A DNA stretch of 64,000 bases from DATJPD01 sp035506575 (GTDB taxonomy: Bacteria > Pseudomonadota > Alphaproteobacteria > CACIAM-22H2). The stretch lies in assembly GCA_035506575.1 (NCBI GenBank), contig DATJPD010000038.1, forward strand, positions 7,712 through 71,711, written 5' to 3'. Of the stretch, positions 25,522 through 33,914 are shown piece by piece; position 1 is the stretch's first letter, and each line of letters opens with the position of its first letter. Below the pieces are notes generated by a model that searched no databases, was not told the DNA's origin, and saw only the letters and a list, made by a program, of their open reading frames with translations. A program made the translations under genes and the position numbers.

Positions 25522-26103
25522 TTACGCCGGCAATTGATAGCCGATCGCCGCTTCGATCTCGCACGTCTTCCTGACCGCCGGCCGCGCCATCATGCGGCCG
25601 TAATGCGCAGACAGGCCCGGGAACAGGTCGGCAGGCGGACGGCCGGATCCGACGAAGCGCCAGAACAGCCGGAAGAGATGGATATCGGCAACGGAGTAGT
25701 CGTTCAGGATCCAAGGACGCCCGCCGAGCTTGCGTTCGGCGATGGCCCATACCTCCTTGGAGCGCTCGATGCCCTGGCGCCGCGCCGGGTGGATCGTGGA
25801 CGCGATGAAGGACATCCACGAGACCGCCTGCGCCTCGACGAGCGGATCGCCGTGCGGTAGCAGCCCGGCCTCGGGAAAGCGCCTGGCGAGATAGAACAGG
25901 ATGCCAGCAACCTCGGTCAACGGCGCGCCGTCGACCAGCAGCAGCGGTACCTTGCCCTCCGGATTGAGGGCCAGATAATCGGGCGCCCGGTTCTCCTCGC
26001 GCGTCAGCGAAATGGGCTGACTGTCGAACGGCCGGCCGATCTCGTGGAGGGCGATGTGCGGCGCCATCGAGCTCGAGCCCGGGCAAAAGTAGAGCTTCAA
26101 CAT
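25522..26103 (-). CDS. glutathione S-transferase family protein
   Basis: A 193-residue GST. The N-terminal start LKLYFCPGSSSMAPHIALHE is of the beta/proteobacterial class, and the cis-Pro block is NPEGKVPLLLVDG followed by LTEVAGILFYLAR. The C-terminal helical domain holds NDYSVADIHLFRLF with the conserved Asp. It is divergent from the VOC gene at 26200. It is one of four GST-fold proteins in this window and may detoxify electrophiles. Confidence 0.9.
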   Translation of the reverse strand: MLKLYFCPGSSSMAPHIALHEIGRPFDSQPISLTREENRAPDYLALNPEGKVPLLLVDGAPLTEVAGILFYLARRFPEAGLLPHGDPLVEAQAVSWMSFIASTIHPARRQGIERSKEVWAIAERKLGGRPWILNDYSVADIHLFRLFWRFVGSGRPPADLFPGLSAHYGRMMARPAVRKTCEIEAAIGYQLPA

Positions 26104-26125
26104 GAAAGCCTCGCCTGCGGTTGCC

Positions 26126-26154
26126 TTGACCCCACTTTAAGCCAGCCGCATAGT
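26126..26154 (+). promoter_or_regulatory. candidate promoter of the VOC gene at 26200
   Basis: TTGACC, 17 bases, CATAGT. It lies in the 96-bp divergent gap about 45 bases before the VOC start. Four to five of six bases match each sigma-70 element. No other support. Confidence 0.35.
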
Positions 26155-26199
26155 CGAGGTAACGACGCATACGCCCAGGGAACCTCCCAAGGAACGCAT

Positions 26200-26622
26200 A
26201 TGCCGGTCGGCCTGGTCCACCATTTCAACATCGTGATCGCGCCGGCGCAGGCCGAGGAGACCTTGCGCTTCTACCGCGAGGTGCTCGGGCTCGAAGAGGG
26301 CTTCCGGCCCGATTTCGGGCCAACGCGTCCCGGCTGGTGGCTCTACGCCGGCGGCCATCCGGTGCTGCACGTGAGCGTTCGCAATGTCGCCTCGACCAAG
26401 GGGACTACCGGCAGCTTCGACCACATCGCATTGCGCGCGACAGGCCTCGCCGACATGCGCGCCTTGCTCAAGCGGTGCGGCATTCCGTTCGAGGAGCAGC
26501 GCGTCGACGACAACACGGTGCACCAGATCTTCTTCCACGACCCGAACGGATTGCGGGTGGAGCTCGACTACGAGCTCAGCGACGCCGAGGCCGCCGACGC
26601 CGCCTTGATGCCGGCGCGCTGA
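26200..26622 (+). CDS. VOC superfamily (glyoxalase/dioxygenase-fold) protein
   Basis: A 140-residue VOC protein. LVHHFNIVIAPAQAEETLRF, SFDHIALRATGL and DPNGLRVELDYE provide the family's metal-binding histidines and glutamate in a single betaalphabeta-betabeta pair. AAGGAAC precedes the ATG. It resembles the protein at 20996-21451 in length and layout (DDNTVHQIFFHDPNG versus DDQGLFQIFLFDPNE), so the two are paralogues. The activity is unassigned. Confidence 0.88.
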   Translation: MPVGLVHHFNIVIAPAQAEETLRFYREVLGLEEGFRPDFGPTRPGWWLYAGGHPVLHVSVRNVASTKGTTGSFDHIALRATGLADMRALLKRCGIPFEEQRVDDNTVHQIFFHDPNGLRVELDYELSDAEAADAALMPAR

Positions 26623-26631
26623 TCCGCGCCC

Positions 26632-29166
26632 CTACGATTCCAGCCGCCGGCGCCACAGCGGCTTGAGCAGATCCAGGATGAGGAGCAGGCCGATCCCCGC
26701 GCCGGCGCAGACCGCAAGGTCGTCCGCGTGTAGCGGCCCGAACTGGAACAAGCCCCGCGCCGGTAGCCACGCCAGAGCTCCCCCGAGGAGCGCTCCGGTC
26801 GTGCTCAGCACCAGCCACAGGACACGATTGCCACGTACCGCCTGGATTAGCGAGGCGCTGAAGGAGCGGTTGACGAAAATCAGAGCCGCGTTCGTGAGCA
26901 TGAGCGAGACGAAGGCGAGGGCCCGCACCTCATTGTCCGGCATTCCGGCATAGAGGGCGGCCACGTATACGCCGCCCACCAGCACGAACGCCAGGACGCC
27001 CTGCACCACGCTCCATGCGACCAATGCGCCGGACAGCAAGGGGCTGTCCGGTGCCCGCGGCCGCCGACGCATCACGTCGCGCTCCTCCGCTTCGGCCTCA
27101 AAGGCGACCGAGCACACGGGATCGATCACCATTTCCAGGAACGCGATGTGGATCGGGGTGAAAATCAGCGGCCAGCCGAAGGCGAGCGGCAGAAGGGCGA
27201 GGCCGGCGATCGGAACGTGCACCGCCAGAATGTAGCCCATGGCCTTGCGCAGATTGTCGTAGATGCGCCGTCCGAGCCTGATCGTCGTCACGATCGAGGC
27301 GAAATCGTCGTCCATCAGAACGATCGACGACGCCTCGCGCGCGACATCGGTGCCGCGGCCCCCCATGGCGATACCGATATGAGCGGCCTTCAGCGAGGGC
27401 GCATCGTTGACACCGTCGCCTGTCATCGCGACCACCTCACCCGCCGATTTGAGCGCGTTCACGATACGAAGTTTCTGCTCCGGCATGATGCGGGCAAACA
27501 CAGTCGCGGTCCGCACGCGTTTGGCGAGCTCCTCGTCGGTCATCTGTGTGAGCTGTTCGCCCGACACGCAGTCGCCGGATTCTATGCCGGCCTCGCGGGC
27601 GATCGCCTCGGCCGTGACCGGATAGTCGCCGGTGATCATCACCACGCGGATGCCGGCGGTCCGGCATTCTTCGATGGCACCGGGCACGGTGGGGCGGAGC
27701 GGATCGGCGAGGCCGACCAGCCCCACGAACGAGAACGAAAATCCGGTCTGGCTGGCCGGCAAATCGGCACCGGAGAACGCCGCCCTCGCGACCCCGAGAA
27801 CGCGCATGCCCCGCCGCGCCATGTCATCGGCGGCGTCACGGACGCGGTCGAGTTCCGCGCCGGCGAGCCGGCACAATCCGGCGATCGCCTCAGGTGCTCC
27901 CTTCGCCGCCACGACGAAACCCGCATGGCCCCGCACGGTCCAGGCGTTCGACATCGCAAGCAGCCGTGGGGTGAGGCCGTATTCGCGCACCAGAGCCAGG
28001 CCATCGGGCGGATACGCACGCGTGGCGATTGGTTCGGCCAGCGAATGGAACGCCTTCTCCATCGGGTCGAACGGGGTGAGCTTGCTCGCGAGAACTCCGC
28101 ATTCGACGATCAGGGCGAACGCCGATGGGAGCACCGCTCGATCCGCGGATAGCTGAAGCGTCTTGCCGCCGGCGCTCACTTCGGCGATCGACATCCGGTT
28201 CTGGGTCAACGTGCCGGTTTTGTCGGTGCACAGGACGGTCGCGGCGCCCAGCGTCTCGATGGCTGCCGCACGGCGCGTGAGAACGCGCGCCCGCGAGATC
28301 CGCCAGGCGCCCATCGCCATGAACACCGTCAGGACGAGCGGGAACTCCTCGGGCATCAACGACATGCCGAGCGCGATGCCGGCCAGGATGCCGTCCAGCC
28401 AGCCGCCCCGCAGCAGCCCGAACAGGAGGATGGCCGCGACGCTGAAGCCCAGGCCGATCGCGGCAAAGCTGCGGACGAGGACGCGCGTCTGCACCGCAAG
28501 GCGCGGCGGCTCCGTCTCGATCTCGCCCAACGCGAGGCCGATGCGGCCGATCTCGCTGCGGCCGCCCGTCGCATGTACCTCGGCCATTCCTTGCCCGGCC
28601 ACGACCATCGTGCCCGAGAACAGATGCGGCAAATCATCGCCGCCGGGCCGGACGGGCCCCATCGGTGCCTGGCCGCCGGCCGGCTGCTTGCGGACAGGAA
28701 CCGATTCGCCGGTCAGCAGCGATTCGTCGGTCTGCACGCCGTGACCCGAGACGAGCGTCGCATCCGCCGGAACACGGTCCCCTTCGGCAAGAACGAGAAG
28801 ATCGCCTCGAACCACGTCACGGCCGGCGATACGCTGCTGCTGTCCGTCGCGGATGACGAGCGCCCGCGGGCTCGTGAGGTCGCGCAGCGCCTCCAGCACG
28901 CGCTCGGTCCGGCTCTCCTGGATGACGGCGATCGACACCGACAAGGTCGCAAAGACCATGAGGATCGCCGCCTCTTGCGGATCGCCGAGCGCCAGATAGA
29001 CGGCACCCGCGGCCAACAAGAGGCCGAACATCGGCTCGCGCACGACCTCGATGATGATGCGGAGTGGTGTGCGCCGCGGCGGCCGGGGCAGCTCATTGGG
29101 CCCTTCGCGCCGAAGCCGCTCGGCCGCCTCGGACGCCATGAGACCCGTCAGGGTTTTATTGGTCAT
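26632..29166 (-). CDS. P-type ATPase (P2-like cation pump)
   Basis: An 844-residue membrane ATPase. Visible motifs are TGES (152-155) in the actuator domain, the phosphorylated aspartate in DKTGT (315-319), KGAPE near 422, and TGDGVNDAP (582-590). Membrane helix 4 has PEEFP at 272-276 instead of the PEGLP of Ca2+ pumps, and no CPC or heavy-metal binding domain is present, so the ion is unclear. Several C-terminal hydrophobic segments follow. The gene begins 31 bases after the cytochrome b gene and lies downstream of the FNR/FixK box at 29917, suggesting expression under low oxygen. Confidence 0.93.
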   Translation of the reverse strand: MTNKTLTGLMASEAAERLRREGPNELPRPPRRTPLRIIIEVVREPMFGLLLAAGAVYLALGDPQEAAILMVFATLSVSIAVIQESRTERVLEALRDLTSPRALVIRDGQQQRIAGRDVVRGDLLVLAEGDRVPADATLVSGHGVQTDESLLTGESVPVRKQPAGGQAPMGPVRPGGDDLPHLFSGTMVVAGQGMAEVHATGGRSEIGRIGLALGEIETEPPRLAVQTRVLVRSFAAIGLGFSVAAILLFGLLRGGWLDGILAGIALGMSLMPEEFPLVLTVFMAMGAWRISRARVLTRRAAAIETLGAATVLCTDKTGTLTQNRMSIAEVSAGGKTLQLSADRAVLPSAFALIVECGVLASKLTPFDPMEKAFHSLAEPIATRAYPPDGLALVREYGLTPRLLAMSNAWTVRGHAGFVVAAKGAPEAIAGLCRLAGAELDRVRDAADDMARRGMRVLGVARAAFSGADLPASQTGFSFSFVGLVGLADPLRPTVPGAIEECRTAGIRVVMITGDYPVTAEAIAREAGIESGDCVSGEQLTQMTDEELAKRVRTATVFARIMPEQKLRIVNALKSAGEVVAMTGDGVNDAPSLKAAHIGIAMGGRGTDVAREASSIVLMDDDFASIVTTIRLGRRIYDNLRKAMGYILAVHVPIAGLALLPLAFGWPLIFTPIHIAFLEMVIDPVCSVAFEAEAEERDVMRRRPRAPDSPLLSGALVAWSVVQGVLAFVLVGGVYVAALYAGMPDNEVRALAFVSLMLTNAALIFVNRSFSASLIQAVRGNRVLWLVLSTTGALLGGALAWLPARGLFQFGPLHADDLAVCAGAGIGLLLILDLLKPLWRRRLES

Positions 29167-29197
29167 CGTCCCCGCCGGAACTGGCGTGCAGTCGGAG

Positions 29198-29881
29198 TCA
29201 GTGGGGGTCCGCCGGCTTGCGTCCGGTGATCATCGCGCGGACGAGGTTCTCGTGATGGGCCAGGCTCGACAATATGACGCCCGCGAGGTGCAGCCCGATC
29301 AGCACGAGCATCACATTCGCGATCAACTCGTGGGCTTGCCGCCACGCGCGGCCCGGCCGTGGCGCGCGCGCCCGTCGCTCGCCGGACCGCCGGACTTCCT
29401 GGGGCGGTTCAGCAACCGCAGTTGGCGCCGGCGCGACGGTCGCGGTTGCCGTCACCAGTCCGGCGAGCGGGCCGGCGTTGTTGCGGATGGCGTAGGTCAC
29501 AAGGCCGGTCGCTACGAGGGCCGTCAGTCCCAGCAAGAGCGCAAGTACCATGGCTCCGCCGGCCGGGCTGTGGCCGAGGTAGCGCTTGGCCTGGAAGGCC
29601 GCGAGGTCACGCACGTAGCCGAAAACAGCCGAGGGGCCGAACACGAACTCCGAAAAACGGGCGTGGCGGGGCCCAACGAAGCCCCACACGATCCGCAAGG
29701 CTATGAGCCCGGTGACCGCATAGCCCGCCCACACATGGACGGCGAGCGCCTCGTCTCCGACGATATAGGCGATGGCGAACGCGGCGACGAGCGACCAGTG
29801 GAACACGCGGACGAACGGGTCCCACACCGCAATCTCATCGCGATTTGCACCGGCTGACGGCAGGGCCTCCACATGATCCAC
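29198..29881 (-). CDS. cytochrome b561/b6-domain membrane protein
   Basis: A 227-residue integral membrane cytochrome b of the Ni,Fe-hydrogenase/b561 type. It has four or more hydrophobic helices, with haem-ligand histidines in RVFHWSLV, VHVWAGY, AHELIANV and IGLHLAGV. A proline- and arginine-rich loop occupies about residues 150-175. The start used is GTG; another GTG at codon 4 and one just before WDPFVRVFHW (codon 19) are alternatives. An FNR/FixK box lies 36 bases before the GTG, so the true start may be further downstream. It probably passes electrons within the membrane to an unknown partner. Confidence 0.85.
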   Translation of the reverse strand: MDHVEALPSAGANRDEIAVWDPFVRVFHWSLVAAFAIAYIVGDEALAVHVWAGYAVTGLIALRIVWGFVGPRHARFSEFVFGPSAVFGYVRDLAAFQAKRYLGHSPAGGAMVLALLLGLTALVATGLVTYAIRNNAGPLAGLVTATATVAPAPTAVAEPPQEVRRSGERRARAPRPGRAWRQAHELIANVMLVLIGLHLAGVILSSLAHHENLVRAMITGRKPADPH

Positions 29882-29916
29882 AATGTGAATCCGACCACGG
29901 TTTCCGCCGCATGGCT

Positions 29917-29930
29917 TTGATCTGAATCAA
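29917..29930. promoter_or_regulatory. perfect FNR/FixK (Crp-Fnr family) box
   Basis: TTGAT-CTGA-ATCAA, a perfect match to the FNR/Anr/FixK consensus TTGAT-N4-ATCAA, lies in the short gap between the RraA gene end and the cytochrome b gene. Its centre is about 42 bases upstream of the annotated GTG. It is the only such box I found. It would place the cytochrome b gene and the adjacent P-type ATPase under oxygen-responsive activation. Confidence 0.75.
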
Positions 29931-29942
29931 GGTGCCCGGGCG

Positions 29943-30659
29943 TTAGCGTCCGGTCTTCTTGCGCCAGGCGGCAAAGTCGGTCTTCGTCTGCTCTTCGGTG
30001 GCCGGATAGAGGCCGAGGATCGAGCGGCCTTTCTGCACCTCCTCGGTCACGAAGTCCTCGAACGCGGTCATCTCCACCCCTTCTGCGGCGATCTCCTCCA
30101 CGAGGTGCGCCGGGATGATGACCACGCCATCGCCGTCGCCGACCACCACGTCGCCGGGGAACACGGCCACGTCGCCGCAGCCGATCGGCACGTTGATGTC
30201 GAGTGCTTGATGCAGGGTGATGTTGGTGGGGGCCGAGGGGCGGTTGTGATAGGCGGGGATGGCGAGCTTCGCGATCTCCGGCGAATCGCGGAAGCCTCCG
30301 TCCGTGACCACACCGGCCACGCCGCGCTTCATGAGGCGCGTCACCAGGATCGAGCCGGCCGAGGCGGCGCGCGGATCCTTGCGGCTGTCCATGACCAGCA
30401 CCGCACCAGGCGGGCAGTCCTCGACGGCCTTGCGCTGCGGGTGGCTGCGATTCTGGAACACCGTGATCGGGTTCAGGTCTTCGCGTGCCGGGATGTAGCG
30501 CAAGGTGAACGCCTCGCCGACCATCGGCCCCGCGTCCGGATTGAGCGGGTGCACGTCCTGGATGAACTGGTTGCGCAGGCCGCGCTTGTACAAGGCCGTG
30601 CACAACGTCGCCGTGCTGACGCCCTTGAGCTTCTCGCGAGTTTCCGGCTTGAGCGCCAT
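29943..30659 (-). CDS. RraA family protein (4-hydroxy-4-methyl-2-oxoglutarate aldolase-like)
   Basis: A 238-residue protein of the RraA-like/MenG fold. The metal and substrate loop GGFRDSPEI (normally GxxRD) is intact, and GCGDVAVFPGDVVVGDGDGVV is the typical C-terminal block. Intact Arg-Asp favours HMG/CHA aldolase or oxaloacetate decarboxylase activity over the RNase E-inhibitor role. It is divergent from a RidA gene. The 115-bp gap holds both promoters. Confidence 0.9.
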   Translation of the reverse strand: MALKPETREKLKGVSTATLCTALYKRGLRNQFIQDVHPLNPDAGPMVGEAFTLRYIPAREDLNPITVFQNRSHPQRKAVEDCPPGAVLVMDSRKDPRAASAGSILVTRLMKRGVAGVVTDGGFRDSPEIAKLAIPAYHNRPSAPTNITLHQALDINVPIGCGDVAVFPGDVVVGDGDGVVIIPAHLVEEIAAEGVEMTAFEDFVTEEVQKGRSILGLYPATEEQTKTDFAAWRKKTGR

Positions 30660-30774
30660 CTATCTGTCCTCCCGTTGGATCGGCTGTTTGTACGCGACCC
30701 TGCAGGCGGATTCAAACCGAGCGGACCAGAAAACCGCTATAGTCCGGGCACACGACCCACGGAGCTTATTGACG

Positions 30775-31185
30775 ATGGCCAAAGCGAAAGTCTGGTACGA
30801 GAACCCGAAAGGCACCGCCCCCGCACAGGGGCTTTATTCGCATGTCGGCGGGGTGACGGGCGGAACCCTGCTGTTCATCGCGGGCCAGCTCGCCGTGGGC
30901 TCCAAGGGCGAGGTCGTCGGCAAGGGCGATTTCGCCGCCCAGTTCCGGCAGGTGTTCAAGAATCTCGGCGACGTGCTCAAGGGAATGGGCTGCGACTACG
31001 GGTCCGTGATCAAGTTTACGACGTACCTCGTGCACTCGCAGGACATCGAGCTGTTCATGGCCGAGCGCGCCAGGCTGTTTCCAAAGCTGTTCAAGGGCGC
31101 CTTTCCGCCGAACACGCTGCTCATCGTCGACCGGCTGGTCAAAGAGGACTTCGTGATCGAGGTCGAGGCGGTCGTCGGCGCTTAG
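30775..31185 (+). CDS. RidA family protein
   Basis: A 136-residue YjgF/YER057c/UK114 protein, presumably a trimer. The catalytic arginine of RidA is present in the block LLIVDRLVKEDFVIEVEAV, and the mid-block GGTLLFIAGQLAV is conserved. RidA proteins hydrolyse reactive enamine/imine products of PLP enzymes, or act in catabolic pathways on similar compounds. The start ATG fits the family N-terminus. It is divergent from RraA and overlaps the small convergent gene at 31182 by four bases. Confidence 0.92.
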   Translation: MAKAKVWYENPKGTAPAQGLYSHVGGVTGGTLLFIAGQLAVGSKGEVVGKGDFAAQFRQVFKNLGDVLKGMGCDYGSVIKFTTYLVHSQDIELFMAERARLFPKLFKGAFPPNTLLIVDRLVKEDFVIEVEAVVGA

Positions 31186-31388
31186 CCCTGGGAGCGCCGC
31201 ACCTTCGAGTGGCTCAACTCCTGGCCGTCGCCGAACCCCTCGCGTCCGGTGTGCGGGATGGTGTCGCGATCGCGCTCGCCGCGCGCCACCTTGGGGTCGT
31301 TGCTCATGCTGCCGCGCAGGCCCTCGCGCCCGGAGCGCCGGGGACGGGGCTTCTTGCTGCGGTCGGGCTTCTTTGCCGGTGCGGTCAT
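31182..31388 (-). CDS. small basic hypothetical protein
   Basis: A 68-residue, very basic and low-complexity protein (PAKKPDRSKKPRPRRSGREG). It ends in a polar segment with HTGREGFGDGQELSHSK. It has no membrane segment or cysteine pair. The start ATG follows a GTG and lacks a good ribosome site, so it may be non-coding. It is convergent with the RidA gene and upstream of nothing obvious. It is listed because the frame is open and reads as a disordered basic protein rather than a shadow. Confidence 0.4.
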   Translation of the reverse strand: MTAPAKKPDRSKKPRPRRSGREGLRGSMSNDPKVARGERDRDTIPHTGREGFGDGQELSHSKVRRSQG

Positions 31389-31427
31389 CACGAGACAAAC
31401 ACCGCGCAGCGCGCCTAGTTCCGCCCT

Positions 31428-33761
31428 TTATTCCGCGGCCGCCGCGTGCAGATGCAGGGCCTCCCACACCCGCCGCGGCGTCGCCGGCATGTCGATGTGC
31501 CGGATTCCCGCCTTGCGGTTGAGGGCGTCGACGATCGCATTGATCACCGCCGGCGGGGAGCCGACCGCGCCGGCCTCGCCGGCCCCCTTGATGCCCAGCG
31601 GGTTGGCCGTACACGGCACGTTATGCGTGGAGAACGAGAAGAAGGGCAGATTGTCCGCGCGCGGCATCGTGTAGTCGAGGAACGAGCCGGAAAGCAGCTG
31701 GCCGCTGTCGTCGTAGACTGTGTGCTCATGGAGCGCCTGGCCGATGCCCTGGACGACGCCGCCATGCACCTGCCCTTCGAGCAGCAGCGGGTTGATGACC
31801 GCGCCGAAATCGTCGACCACGGTGTAGCGGTCGATCGCGACCACCCCGCTGTCCGGGTCGATCTCCACCTCGACGATATGGCAGCCGTTCGGAAACGTGT
31901 TCGCGGTCGGGGTCCGCGTGTTCGTCGTATCCAGTCCCGGCGTCATTCCCTTGGGTAGCTTCGCCGGGTCGCGCGCCGCCGCAGCGACCGCGAACAGGTC
32001 GATCCGCCGGTCGGTGCCGACGATGCGGAACTCGCCGCCGCCGTACTCGATGTCCGAGGCGGCCGCCTCCAGCAGGTGGGCGGCGATCTGGCCGCCTTTG
32101 GCGATCACCTCCTTCGCCGCGTCGTGGAGGGCCGTGCCCGCCACCGGCAGCGCCCGTGAGCCGCCGGTGAGGCCGCGCGGGCTGCGGTCGGTGTCGCCGT
32201 AGACGACGTCGATCCGGTCGGCGTCGATGCCGAGGCGGTCTGAGACGAGCTGCTTGTACGAGGTCACGAGGCCGGTCCCGTACTCCTGGTTGCCCATCAC
32301 GAGCTCGACACGATCGCCCTTGAACTCGATCGACGCCGTCTCGGGGAACCCGCCGCCGCAGCGCTCGGTGTAGGTCGCCATGCCGCGGCCGCGCAGCTTG
32401 CCGCGGCGTTCGCTCTCCTGCCGGCGCTTGTCGAAGCCGGCCCAGTCGGCCGCCTTCATGCATAGATCCATGACGTGCTCGAACTCGCCGGAATCGAACA
32501 CGACCTTGGTCGCGGTCGTATAGGGCATCGCCTGCGGCGGAATGAAGTTGATCCGGCGGATGGCGTCCGGCGTCATCCCGAGCTCGCGCGCTGCCGCGTC
32601 CACCAGGCGCTCCATCAGGTACGCCGCCTCAGGGCGGCCGGCGCCGCGATACGCGCAAACGGGAACGGTGTTGGTGCACACGCCCTTCACGTTGATGGCG
32701 ATCGCCGGCGTGGTGTAGATGCCGCACAAGAGATCGCTCGAACGTGTCGGAATGAACGGCCCGAGCGGCGACAGGTACGCGCCGAGATTGGCGACCAGCG
32801 AGACCTTGAGGCCGAGAAACTTGCCGCGCTCGTCGACCGCGAGCTCGGCATGGGTGAAGTGGTCGCGGCCCTGGTTGTCGGAGACAAAACCCTCGGAGCG
32901 CTCGGACTGCCACTTGACCGGGCGCTTCAGCTTGCCTGTCGCCCACGTGACCAGCGCCTGCTCGGGATAGAGAAAGGCCTTCATGCCGAAACCGCCGCCG
33001 ACGTTCGGCGGCGTCACGACCCGCACCTTCTCCTTGGGCAGCTTCAGGACGCCGTCGGCCAGGGTGTCGCGCACGAAGTGCGAGCCCTGCGTGCCGGTAT
33101 AGAGGACCGGCCGGCCGGTCGCGGCATCCCAGTCGCCGATGGCGTTGCGCGGCTCCATCGAGTTGGCCACGACGCGGTTGTTGATCGCATCGAGCGTGAT
33201 CACGCGCGCGGCCTTGGCGAACGCGGCTTCGGTCGCCTTGAAGTCGCACATGTCGTTGTCCCAGTCGAAGACCAGGTTGCCGGGGATCGTGTCGAAGAGC
33301 TGCGGTGCTCCGGGCTTCAGGGCGTCCCGCCCGTCCGTCACCGCCGGCAGGGTCTCGTAGTCGACCTCGATGGCCTCGGCGGCATCCTTCGCCTGAGCCA
33401 GGGTCTCGGCCACGACGAGCGCCACCGGCTGGCCGACATGACGGACCTTGCCGATCGCGAGCACCGGGCGCGGGGTATCATAGCGCGCCTTGCCGTCCCG
33501 GCTCGTGAGCGGGTGCATGCAGGGGATATCGCCGAGGCCGTCCTTGCGCACGTCCTCGCCGGTCAAGGCGAGGAGGACGCCCGGCATGGTGCGCGCCCGG
33601 CTCGCGTCCACGCGCCTGAGATTCGCGTGCGCGACCGTCGAGCGCAGCACGTAGGCGTGCGCCATGCGCGGCAGGGAAATGTCATCGGTATAGCGGCCCT
33701 TGCCCGTGGTCAGGGTCAGGTCTTCGTGACGTTTCACCGGCTGTCCGACGGAGAATTTCAT
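31428..33761 (-). CDS. xanthine dehydrogenase/CO-dehydrogenase-type molybdenum-binding subunit, encoded alone
   Basis: A 777-residue molybdenum hydroxylase large subunit of the CoxL/aldehyde oxidase family. It starts with GQPVKRHEDLTLTTGKGRYTDD and carries the GGGFGMK cofactor loop at 255-261. The active-site loop is AYRGAGR (370-376), the so-called form II CoxL signature, rather than the AYxCSFR of genuine CO dehydrogenase. The catalytic Glu729 is intact in GAGEAGAVG. No small [2Fe-2S] (CoxS) or FAD (CoxM) subunit gene is next to it. It may hydroxylate an aldehyde or N-heterocycle; partners must be elsewhere. Confidence 0.92.
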   Translation of the reverse strand: MKFSVGQPVKRHEDLTLTTGKGRYTDDISLPRMAHAYVLRSTVAHANLRRVDASRARTMPGVLLALTGEDVRKDGLGDIPCMHPLTSRDGKARYDTPRPVLAIGKVRHVGQPVALVVAETLAQAKDAAEAIEVDYETLPAVTDGRDALKPGAPQLFDTIPGNLVFDWDNDMCDFKATEAAFAKAARVITLDAINNRVVANSMEPRNAIGDWDAATGRPVLYTGTQGSHFVRDTLADGVLKLPKEKVRVVTPPNVGGGFGMKAFLYPEQALVTWATGKLKRPVKWQSERSEGFVSDNQGRDHFTHAELAVDERGKFLGLKVSLVANLGAYLSPLGPFIPTRSSDLLCGIYTTPAIAINVKGVCTNTVPVCAYRGAGRPEAAYLMERLVDAAARELGMTPDAIRRINFIPPQAMPYTTATKVVFDSGEFEHVMDLCMKAADWAGFDKRRQESERRGKLRGRGMATYTERCGGGFPETASIEFKGDRVELVMGNQEYGTGLVTSYKQLVSDRLGIDADRIDVVYGDTDRSPRGLTGGSRALPVAGTALHDAAKEVIAKGGQIAAHLLEAAASDIEYGGGEFRIVGTDRRIDLFAVAAAARDPAKLPKGMTPGLDTTNTRTPTANTFPNGCHIVEVEIDPDSGVVAIDRYTVVDDFGAVINPLLLEGQVHGGVVQGIGQALHEHTVYDDSGQLLSGSFLDYTMPRADNLPFFSFSTHNVPCTANPLGIKGAGEAGAVGSPPAVINAIVDALNRKAGIRHIDMPATPRRVWEALHLHAAAAE

Positions 33762-33914
33762 GAACCAAGCCTCCTTATCGGCCGCGAATATGGGGAGCGA
33801 TGGACAAAACTTACAGGGGTCGCCGCCGCGAGTCGACCAAGGGGGCGGGGATCGACTAAGCTTTCAGGCAATAGCGGCCGAGCCGCCCAAGGGGACGGCC
33901 AAGGGAGGATTTGG

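Noticed and set aside
31428..33761. Annotation of the molybdenum protein as CO dehydrogenase.
   Set aside because: The diagnostic Cys-containing active-site loop is absent (AYRGAGR instead).
32475..33914. An in-frame upstream extension of the acyl-CoA synthetase.
   Set aside because: It is antisense to the molybdenum hydroxylase and lacks family sequence; the ATG at 33915 has a good ribosome site.
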